A stretch of 64,000 nucleotides of DNA. Source: Phanerochaete sordida. Taxonomy: Eukaryota; Basidiomycota; Agaricomycetes; Polyporales; Phanerochaetaceae. The notes under the pieces were generated by a model. That model did not search any database. It worked only from the letters and a program-made list of their open reading frames with translations, and had not been told where the DNA came from. Location: the NCBI GenBank assembly GCA_019973155.2, contig BPQB01000083.1, positions 1-64,000 of the forward strand. Reading direction: 5' to 3'. Each line of letters starts with the position of its first letter. Positions within the stretch are counted from its first letter, which is position 1. Shown here one piece after another: positions 56,216-64,000 of this stretch. The translations under genes were made by a program, and so were the position numbers.

Positions 56216-56608
56216 ATGTCCCGCTTCAAGCTCGTCTTCTTCGCTCCGGTTCAGGACACGTCTCGGATCCTGAGCCACCTCTTCGCGAAATACCCGCAGA
56301 ACGTGGGCAAGATTGGGCAGTACGAGAGCTGCGCGTTCGTGGCACGCGGCACGGGTCAGTTTGTACCGGGCCCCGAGGCGCATCCCGTTGTGGGCACGCG
56401 CGGCACGCTAGAGTTCGTCGAGGAGAGCCGCGTCGAGGTCGTGGTGAACGACAATGGCGCGAACGAGGAGATCAGGGGCGCGATACGCGAGCTGAAGTCT
56501 GTGAGTGCCGCGTGTGATGCGTGGCTGGCAGAGCTAATCGGTGTGCCCTGGCAGGTTCATCCGTATGAAGAAGTCGCGTACGATGTGTACCGTCTCGAAG
56601 ACTTCTGA
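56216..56608 (+). CDS. NIF3/YqfO-like small protein
   Basis: Exons 56216-56500 and 56555-56608 give 112 residues. The sequence runs KLVFFAPVQDTSRILSHLF, KIGQYESCAFVARGTGQFVP, LEFVEESRVEVVV and VHPYEEVAYDVYRLEDF. It matches the roughly 100-residue CutA-like domain that is inserted in bacterial YqfO/NIF3 proteins and also occurs alone in fungi. The two-metal NIF3 core is absent, so it is a stand-alone domain of unknown role. The open frame extends 33 codons upstream to 56117, but the TACAG just before ATG 56216 and the domain start favour the later start. Confidence 0.85.
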   Translation: MSRFKLVFFAPVQDTSRILSHLFAKYPQNVGKIGQYESCAFVARGTGQFVPGPEAHPVVGTRGTLEFVEESRVEVVVNDNGANEEIRGAIRELKSVSAACDAWLAELIGVPWQVHPYEEVAYDVYRLEDF

Positions 56609-57617
56609 ATATGACATTATTGCACACACTCACCCGTGAATCCGCGTTTTGTAGCGACGTGGACGCGCTATGGTGGTGAGCCTTGGCTAGTTCCGGGCAG
56701 AGAACGGTCAGAGCCGAGCTTGACCACCTTCAGGGCCCTCGCTTGCTCAATATCCAACCCAACTCCTTTCCTTCGGTGAGATCAGCCATTCCTTCTTGCT
56801 ACATTCGTGAGACGCCGACATTCAGCATAGACCGATAAAGATTGACACCGCGGCGCGAGTGGTTTGAATCACGCAAGTATGCTTTGATCAACATGGCGGT
56901 ATATCAGTAAGACCCCATGTCGATCGTTAGCAACGTCAGCGTCGGTGAACTTCTCCGCGAACCCATGGTCAGCAGGGGCCACCTTCTCCGCTTCCTTCTC
57001 ACGATTCACGAACATGCACCCGGAATCTACTCCGGTCACGGCACCCTGTATTATGCGCTCAGCCCCGTGGCCTTCGACGTGTATCTGCGCGAATTCAGAG
57101 ACAGGTGAGCAGATGTCCATGCAAGATTATTAGCTTGCGCTGATGCCTATAGATACTTCAGTGCAAGACATCGCAGACTCCGTCATATTTCTGTTGGCAT
57201 AGCGGCTATGCATGGGTACCCGCGTCGTTATTGATGACAACGATGGCGGCAGCTGCTGCTGCCGAACGAGCCAATGAAAAATTGAACGGACTTGGAAGGC
57301 GCGACTTAGCTATGGCCACGACTAGCTTGTGTCATATCGATGACGAAGACGGTGAGCTGCGTGGCGCTGGGGTCAGAGGTGAGTCAATCAGAGATGCTAT
57401 GGCAAGCACACAGAGGCACGTACCGGTCTATCCCCAAGCTGTTTGACGTCACGCTCATGAACGTCGCGCTCCGCGGCACTCCTTCTGCTCACGCTTTGTC
57501 AGATCAGGGCTCCATCCAACGTCGATGGCTGAGTATGCACTACGCTCCAGCCGGGCAGATCCTTACGCGAATGGCAGCGCACAGGTCGAGTTGCAACACA
57601 CTTCGGGATTCCCTCTG
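56609..57617. other. intergenic region with weak open frames
   Basis: A minus-strand frame at 57120-56869 (83 codons) and its plus-strand shadow have no recognisable domain. The rest is upstream sequence of the SDR gene at 57668. Confidence 0.4.
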
Positions 57618-57625
57618 TATATAAG
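57618..57625 (+). promoter_or_regulatory. TATA box of the SDR gene at 57668
   Basis: TATATAAG lies 43-50 bases before the ATG. Confidence 0.65.
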
Positions 57626-57667
57626 GAGCAAATCGCTTCCTAGCCAGATAGACAAGACGTCCAAACT

Positions 57668-58654
57668 ATGAGCGACAAGATGGATCGATCCATTGGTGAG
57701 TCTGAAGTGAACAAGAGGGAACGCGCTCTCACTCTCACTACATAGGCGATAGCTTTCTTCCTCTCAACAGGCACGACACCTATCCAGCCATCGAGCTTGC
57801 GAAGGCCGACCTGAGTGGCAAGGTGGTCGTCGTCACCGGTGCCTCCAGGGGCATTGGCAAGGATATCGCCGTCGCAATGGCCCAAGGTGGCGCAAAGGGT
57901 CTTGTCCTCTTGGCGCGCGCCGGGCTGGACGCAGCCAAGGCAGACTGCCGCGCCGCTGCGCGTCCGGGCTCTGGGCTCGAGGTGCTCGCCGTCGAAGCAG
58001 ACATCACGAAGAACGACCAGGTCGTCGCTGCCGCGAAGAGGGCCGAGGCCACGTTCGGCCGCGTCGACATCGTCATCAACAACGCGGGATACCTCGAGCA
58101 GTACAACTTCATCGCGGACAGCGAGCCCGACGAGTGGTGGAAGACCTTTGAAGTCAACGTCCGCGGGACGTACCAGGTCAGCCGTGCGTTCCTGCCGCTG
58201 CTCATCAAGTGCGGCGGCGACAAGACGATCGTGAACCTCACGAGCCCCGCCTCGATCGGCTTTCTTCCCCAGTTCTCCGCGTACTCGGTACGCCTCACCT
58301 TCCTTTTGACCTTTCCGAGCTCTGACCCCGCGCCAGATCTCGAAGCTCGCGCAGCTCCGCTTCACCGAGTGGGTCGGCGTGGAGTACGGCGACAAGGGCG
58401 TCATCGCGTACTCGGTCAACCCAGGCATGCACCTCACCGACATGGGCGCGCGCATGCCCCCGGAGATCGTGAACGCGCCGATCTGGCATGACAAGCCTGC
58501 GCTGCCGGCGCACACGCTGCTCTGGCTCGTCAACGAGCGCCGCGAGTGGCTCTCGGGCCGTTACCTCGACTGTCGCTGGGACGTGGAGGCGCTGCTCGCG
58601 AAGAAGCAGGAAGTGATCGATGGGGAGATGCTGAAGTTCAAGATGATTGTTTGA
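57668..58654 (+). CDS. short-chain dehydrogenase/reductase, copy 4
   Basis: Exons 57668-57695, 57746-58287 and 58337-58654 give 295 residues. TGASRGIG, NNAG, Ser of NLTSPA and YSISK make a complete catalytic set. Intron positions and exon 2 and 3 lengths (542 and 318) equal those of copies 1-3. The N-terminal exon is a little longer (MSDKMDRSI). The C-terminus WLSGRYLDCRWDVEALLAKK is subgroup-specific. It lies far from the other copies but is again next to HET-like genes. Soluble NAD(P)-dependent oxidoreductase; substrate unknown. Confidence 0.88.
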
Positions 58655-58965
58655 GGTGTACCGCCCTGTTGTTGATTGGCGGACATAGGTAGAGGATCAG
58701 TTATATGCATTCCGGCGGTGACTCGTTTGTCTTGTGGTGTCGCACGGTTCTGATACGCGGCGAGACATGGATCTGATGTGCTTTGCAAAATACGGGACCC
58801 TGCGCTTCCTCACCCTTGTCTCTCAGAAGCAACCTCGACAGCGAGAGACACCTGTGCGGCGAAATGGCTACCCAAAGGTCCTCCAATCTGTGGCCTATTC
58901 CCGCTATTCAAGAAGACTGCGTAATAGTAAGCCTCGAGTATGTCGGTCATGTTCACGTCTGACGT
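58655..58965. other. spacer between SDR copy 4 and HET copy 4
   Basis: No gene. A short ATG frame near 58940 (MSVMFTSD) might be a first exon of the HET-like gene, but no intron of usable length fits. Confidence 0.4.
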
Positions 58966-60936
58966 ATGCATGGTGTCTGGGCACAGGGACAAATCAAGAT
59001 TCAGCTGGGGGATACGATAATCGAGTCAACGAAGGGCCCTTGGCCTGTTCGAAAGCTAGACGACGATGTCGTCGTGGTATTACCTCCCGATGTAAACGGG
59101 GGGCTTCCGACCGTGAAGCCCAAGGAGGGAGACAGGCCTTGGGACTACCCCACCGAAGCACTGGCACGCCTCCGGGTGTGGGGCCTCATCAAGATGTCAG
59201 AACACGGTGTGGCAGACGAGGTCGTCTTCAGGTCATCCGGCCAAGGAAAATCGTTCGCGCTCATCCCGGAGCCACCATCCGCAGTCACCCTCCAGCGCGC
59301 GCACTACGGCCCTGGCGCCATACCAAACGCGCTCGCAGACACGCCATGCGATGGGCTCGATGCCGTGCAACTCCTGGCTATGCTGAACGAGGTCCTGGGC
59401 ACCGACTACACGCTTCACACTCCGGGCCTCCAAACGTGCCTCGAACACTTCCTTCGCACCGAGCGCGACTTCGGCAAGATATACGGAGTTCTGAGAGGAC
59501 ACTGGCAAACAGACTTCACGCAGCTCCTGGCTCATTTTTCCGAGAAGGAAGAGAAGGCCGAAGCAGAGCGGAAGGACGCCCTGCAGGGGGTGACCTACGT
59601 CAGCAACGCAGCTGTTCGCCCGCGCCGTGCGTGGGACCTCTACAGCAACCGCGTCATCCCCTTCCACGTCCTTCCTCCGACCCGCAACCATTTGATTCCC
59701 GATAACATGTGGACCGTATCGCACGGCTGGGTCGCAGTCGACGAACGCGTCGAAGTCTGGACCAAGATCAACGGGAACGAGTGGCCTGTCCCGATGCCGC
59801 GCGCCACCACCCTCGACCACGTCCGCGTTGAGATGCTAAACCTCGGCGCGGAGTACATCTGGCTCGACGTTCTGTGCCTCAGACAGGTCGGCCATCCGGA
59901 GAACGAGGAGCTTCGGAAGGACGAGTGGAAGCTCGACGTCCCCACTATCGGCTCCGCGTACTCGAATGACTGCGTGCCGTGCATCACGTACTTCAACGGG
60001 CTGGGAATCCCCTTCACCGCGTCTCCAGACGTCATGGTGTCCGACAGACACTGGATGAACCGCGTCTGGACGATGCAGGAGTACACCGATACGTGGCTCC
60101 CTGGAGGCGCGACACCCGAGCTCCCGACAGCGGTCAGCTACCCACAGTTCTTCTGGGACTTCGACATCGAGATGGGGCGGGCGCGCATGCTGCGCCTCGC
60201 GGGCGGGGACATCAGCACGACGACGTTCGCGTTCGCATTCGACATGGTCCAGCGCCGTCTCTGCACGAACGAGCGCGACCGGCTGTGCGGGCTCGCGTAC
60301 ATGCTGCAGTGCAAGACGCTGCCGGTGTACGACGAGACTGCAGACGACATGGACGTCGCGTGGACAATGCTCCTCAAGCACATCTCCCCGTACATGCGCG
60401 CGGTGCTCTTTGCGCAGCACATCTGCGACCGCCCAGACGACACTTCACTGTTCCCCTCCTGGGGGCAGTTCAAGAGCCGCGTGGGCCAATTCGAGTCCTT
60501 CCTCATATACAGCGAATTCCACATCCACCTGCTGAATACGTCGAGTCTCGGCTCGCCCGAGACCGGTATTTACTGGCAGAAGGTCGACTTCTTCGGTCCT
60601 TGCCTCGTCGCGAAACGGACTTTAGGAAAGAAAGACCACGAAGAAGAGCTCGACATCAAACACGGAAGGCCAGTGTGGGACGGTCGCGACCGCGCAGTTC
60701 GAGGGTACGTGAGCGGCATCACTTTCGTGGAAGGCGAGACGTACACGTTCTTGCAAGCCAACTGGCGTCTGTGGCTAGTAGTGGACGTTGTTGGGAAGCG
60801 GGAGATAGACGGGGAGACAGCGCTGGAGGTGGTAAGACGAGGAAGTATACTACTGCTGGATGGCCCGGGATTCTCAACCGACCAGCCGCCTATGGTACCA
60901 GTAGTATACTCGCCTGAGGGCCAGGGAAGTTGTTGA
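58966..60936 (+). CDS. HET-like protein, copy 4
   Basis: A 656-codon open frame from ATG 58966. The N-terminal IKIQLGDTIIESTKGPWPV aligns with the family. The core has WTVSHGWVAV (near residue 249), RVEMLNLGAEYIWLDVLC (near 299), LDVPTIGSAYSN, ITYFNGLGIPF and NRVWTMQEY (near 365). The C-terminal part includes NTSSLGSPETGIYWQ and TFLQANWRLWLVV. It is in tandem with copy 5 (same strand, 430 bp apart), and these two share the QEY/LGSPE features, so they probably arose by a recent tandem duplication. An additional upstream exon cannot be excluded. Role as for the family. Confidence 0.83.
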   Translation: MHGVWAQGQIKIQLGDTIIESTKGPWPVRKLDDDVVVVLPPDVNGGLPTVKPKEGDRPWDYPTEALARLRVWGLIKMSEHGVADEVVFRSSGQGKSFALIPEPPSAVTLQRAHYGPGAIPNALADTPCDGLDAVQLLAMLNEVLGTDYTLHTPGLQTCLEHFLRTERDFGKIYGVLRGHWQTDFTQLLAHFSEKEEKAEAERKDALQGVTYVSNAAVRPRRAWDLYSNRVIPFHVLPPTRNHLIPDNMWTVSHGWVAVDERVEVWTKINGNEWPVPMPRATTLDHVRVEMLNLGAEYIWLDVLCLRQVGHPENEELRKDEWKLDVPTIGSAYSNDCVPCITYFNGLGIPFTASPDVMVSDRHWMNRVWTMQEYTDTWLPGGATPELPTAVSYPQFFWDFDIEMGRARMLRLAGGDISTTTFAFAFDMVQRRLCTNERDRLCGLAYMLQCKTLPVYDETADDMDVAWTMLLKHISPYMRAVLFAQHICDRPDDTSLFPSWGQFKSRVGQFESFLIYSEFHIHLLNTSSLGSPETGIYWQKVDFFGPCLVAKRTLGKKDHEEELDIKHGRPVWDGRDRAVRGYVSGITFVEGETYTFLQANWRLWLVVDVVGKREIDGETALEVVRRGSILLLDGPGFSTDQPPMVPVVYSPEGQGSC

Positions 60937-61368
60937 ATCCCGTCTTAAGAAGCGAAGCAGAGGACCAGAACATAATGTTGGTTATCTGGAACCAGCCTGA
61001 GTTCTCTGACTACCTCATTCTACCTGAGCGACCACACCAGTCTGAGTAATGCACCAATATTCGCATGGGTAGAGTAATACGCATCATTTGAACAACTCGA
61101 CTCGTTGTCTTTATCACAAGCGAAGCATCTCCCACTGTATCTGAACTCAAGCTCAAGTCAGGCGCCGCTACCCTTCTATGCCATTGCCCGAACACCGTGA
61201 CCTTGCATACGCTTCCTCCAGAACGGCGACTGTCGCCTTCAGCGTTTTCGTCGATATACAAAGTCTGCTCCCTAGCTGCGCGTTGCTAGTGAAGGGCTGG
61301 TAATTTTTGTAATCGTCACCGACTGACAAGCACTGACACGCAAACCGCAGGTAGAGGTTGATTGTGAT
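60937..61368. other. spacer between HET copies 4 and 5
   Basis: No gene seen; should hold the promoter of copy 5. Confidence 0.5.
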
Positions 61369-63471
61369 ATGGAGGACATCGACGCGCCGATTGCCATTGC
61401 TAAGGGCTCTGGCGAGCCTGAGACTCCCGTATGTCAAAATCAAGTCTTCACTTTGTAACACTCATGGCCATCTTAATAAGAGGGCACGCGGTTCCTGCCA
61501 TTTACTGGAGCAATCGATCCAGGCTGAGGCGCCTGTATGGTGGATAGCAACTTCCAACTCCCTGGATGATGGATTCACCGTCACCCTCCCTCCATCCGTC
61601 GATGCCCGGTCGATGACTCGCTTATGGGAAGAGGAGGGTGCGGACCTCGAACGGGTCACGGATGAAGCCAGGATCTTTGTCTGGGGCATTATCCAAATGG
61701 CCGAGCAAGGTATCGCCGAACAGCTTCTCTTCAATTCAGCTACCAGTGGCAAGAGCGGTCGATGTTTCTCTCTCATACCCAGCCCACGGTCACTCATCCC
61801 ACTTCAATGGGCTCACTTTGGTCCTGGTGCTATTTCTGACGCTCTCGCAAACACGCCATGCCACACACTAGACGTGGACGGCGTTCTCCGTACCCTAAAC
61901 GACGTGCTGGGAAGCGACCACACGCTGGCTATGCCTGGCCTAAGACCATGTCTTGAACACTTTCTCTGCACATCGCAAGATTTTGGCTACCTCTATGGCA
62001 TCTTTCGAGGCCACTGGCATGCAGATTTTGTCTGTCTTTTATCCGATCTCTCCCGAAAACAGGTACGCGACGAAGAGATGCGGAGGAATGTTCTTCGCGA
62101 AGGCTACATCAAAGACTCGAACATACGCCCAAGACGGGCATGGGACCTCTATAGCAATCGTGTACTTCCTTACTACGCCCTTCCTTCGCATCCTTGCGTC
62201 CAAATTCCTGACAACCTCTGGACGGTATCGCACAGCTGGGTGAGCCCAGAGGAGCGTGCAGAGGTCTGGACACCCATCAATGGCAGCAAATGGCCAGTGC
62301 CTCTTCCCCACGCCACTAGTCTTGACCACATCCGTGTAGAACTCCTCAACTTCGGTGCCGAGTACGTCTGGCTCGATGTTCTGTGCTTGCGGCAGAAGGG
62401 GCGTCCCGAGGACGAGGAGCAGCGGAAAGACGAGTGGAAGCTGGACGTCCCTACCATCGGCTCTATTTACGCCCTCCCCAGTGTCCCGTGCATCACGTAC
62501 TTCAACGGGCTTGGCCTTGTCGCTGACGCGTCAGAGGAGGCTTCCTCTTCCGACCGACACTGGTACAATCGTGTCTGGACGGTGCAGGAATATTCCACCG
62601 CCTGGCTGCCTGGCGGCGCGACCGGCGCATCCTCGACAGCGCACGAGAGCCTGTACTGTCGATACTCCATCACGATGAACCCTGTGGAGCTGGCATCCCG
62701 GAATAATCCCTCGAGCGACCTGTTCACCCTGTCTTACGTGTACGATATGATGCGGAAGCGACACGCCACGACCGAGCTCGACAGGGTATTTGGACTCGCC
62801 TACGTCTTTGGTTGCAAGACCCTGCCGGTGTACGACGAGGGATGCAGCCCGGATCTCGCGCTGGCCATGCTTTTCAAGCATATTCCTGCGAGCACACGAA
62901 CGTCGATATTCCTGCAGCATATCGAAGCCCATCCAGACGACACTGCGATCCTGTTATCGATCCTGCCTTCGTGGAATCAGCTGATGGGATGGGCCATGGT
63001 ACCCGCCTGACGTACAAGAAAACGGACATACACCTGTCGGATTCCTCTCTCCTTGGCTCACCAGAGGCGGGTACGTACACCCAGCAAGTCGGCGGTTTAC
63101 TCGTGTATGTCGCCCAACGCACTCGCAAAGATGGCAGCAGCCAAGAGACTGTAAGATTTCGATACGTGAAACGGATAGATGACGACCTCGGCGACATTTC
63201 CACGCCAGGTCCCATGGACTTTGAGCTTCACGGCATTATTGGGGGCGTCCTCGAGGAAAGGAAGACGACCGTACTCCTTCGTGTCGGTTTGGCGATCCAC
63301 TGGTTAATTGTGGACGTCGTCGGAGTGCACGAAGTCGGCGAGGAGAAGAGGATGAAAGTGGTGAAACGAGGATGTATCGCGGACTGTGCAATCCCCGAGC
63401 CTGAAAACATGTACCGGATTAACGATTTTACTCAGCCTGTGACTGTCGTATACCTCCCCAACCCCCTTTGA
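61369..63471 (+). pseudogene. HET-like gene, copy 5, with a frame break near 63000
   Basis: A short first exon, 61369-61428 (MEDIDAPIAIAKGSGEPETP), joins 61481 through a GTATGT...AATAAG intron. The long exon has WTVSHSWVSP, RVELLNFGAEYVWLDVLC, LDVPTIGSIYAL, ITYFNGLGL and NRVWTVQEY, then stops at 63010, about 150 residues before the family C-terminus. The missing part (TDIHLSDSSLLGSPEAGTY and on, to 63471) is open in the next frame. No intron of plausible size reconnects them, so a small indel between about 62960 and 63005 is likely. The product would be about 530 residues with a complete HET-like core, or the gene is decaying, or the sequence has an error. Confidence 0.7.
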
Positions 63472-63576
63472 CGATGGATTCAGTGAGCCTGATTTTGCTA
63501 CAGGACCGGAATAAATCTGCTGTATACCTATGGCTACAACGTATAAACAATACATGTTGACCTCGGTGACACTCAC

Positions 63577-64000
63577 TCAAACTCGTGCCAATTTATCCTT
63601 CCACTCCACCTTACCCACCTCGGGCTTTACCACTTTGTCAAGTGGGTCTAGGCGGGCGTTCATCTCGTACTCGCGCATGCGCTTCGCCCAGCCCTCTTGC
63701 ATGGCGTCGACGCCCGGCACAGCGATGTCCGTCTCGACGGGCGGAGGGGATGGCACGGTCTTGGTCCAGATCTCGTCGATGGCAGCGCGCAGCTCCTGTT
63801 CAAACTCGGCGATCTCGCTCTGCAGCTCGAGGCCCTCCTCGCGATGCGTGGGTGTCGGAAACTGGAAGAGGTGCGGGAGCAGGTGTGTCGCGTCGGCTGC
63901 AGCGCGCTCGTCAGTGACAGCTTGACCGTGAGTCCGCATGTTTGACGTACCTTTGACGGTCTCCCACCTGCCGACCAGCTTTGTGACGGAACGCAAGAGG
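63577..64000 (-). CDS. 3' end of an unrecognised gene (runs off the window)
   Basis: The last exon, 63896-63577, follows an exon at 64000-63951 through a GTACGT...GCAG intron; the gene continues to the right. The visible 123 residues include TKLVGRWETVK, THLLPHLFQFPTPTHREEGL, a charged helix (LELQSEIAEFEQELRAAIDE) likely to be a coiled coil, and a Lys/Glu-rich end with KVEWKDKLARV. I do not recognise the family. The clean splice and amphipathic helix support a real gene. It converges on HET copy 5, about 105 bp apart. Confidence 0.65.
   Translation of the reverse strand, partial: LLRSVTKLVGRWETVKGTSNMRTHGQAVTDERAAADATHLLPHLFQFPTPTHREEGLELQSEIAEFEQELRAAIDEIWTKTVPSPPPVETDIAVPGVDAMQEGWAKRMREYEMNARLDPLDKVVKPEVGKVEWKDKLARV

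Overview
The window is nuclear DNA of a filamentous basidiomycete, most likely an agaricomycete of polypore type (inference). The evidence is the dense genes with many introns of about 50-60 bp that start GTRNGY and end YAG, the GC-rich coding DNA, the DUF6593-type and basidiomycete-type HET proteins, and small TATA-box genes for cysteine-rich secreted proteins. No rRNA, tRNA, CRISPR or bacterial-type operon was seen. All gene models were spliced by eye. Most exon sums are divisible by three and agree between paralogs, but exon ends may be off by a base or two.

0-17 kb: a DUF1479 dioxygenase-like gene, a small secreted protein (SSP) gene, a three-exon gene of unknown function, a GC-rich tandem array of about 125-bp units, a decayed transposon protein, a second SSP, an F-box protein, the first of five HET-like genes, and a ten-exon RluA/Pus9-type pseudouridine synthase. 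17-34 kb: a duplicated accessory region with three short-chain dehydrogenases (SDR), a stray SDR 3' end, three more SSPs, two HET-like genes and a MITE.

34-41 kb: a conserved core with coatomer zeta (RET3), an Asp/Glu/hydantoin racemase, a proline-rich coiled-coil protein and a YAR1-like ankyrin protein. 41.8-55.9 kb: a cluster of six DUF6593-like genes (five complete, one missing its 5' end with a 234-bp inverted-repeat element at the break), interrupted by an eleven-exon multi-pass membrane protein. A dispersed repeat of about 80 bp rich in TTACTTAC/GTAAGTAA sits at the edges of this cluster. 56-64 kb: a NIF3/YqfO-like small protein, a fourth SDR, two more HET-like genes (the second with a frame break) and the 3' end of a gene that leaves the window.

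The most distinctive content is a family of five secreted proteins of 64-73 residues with one eight-cysteine pattern (CC, C, CCC, C, C). Four of the five have, or probably have, a very short last exon, and most have a TATA-like box. I do not recognise this family; it differs from the hydrophobin pattern. SSP, SDR, HET-like and DUF6593 families have all expanded locally here, around a few conserved housekeeping genes.
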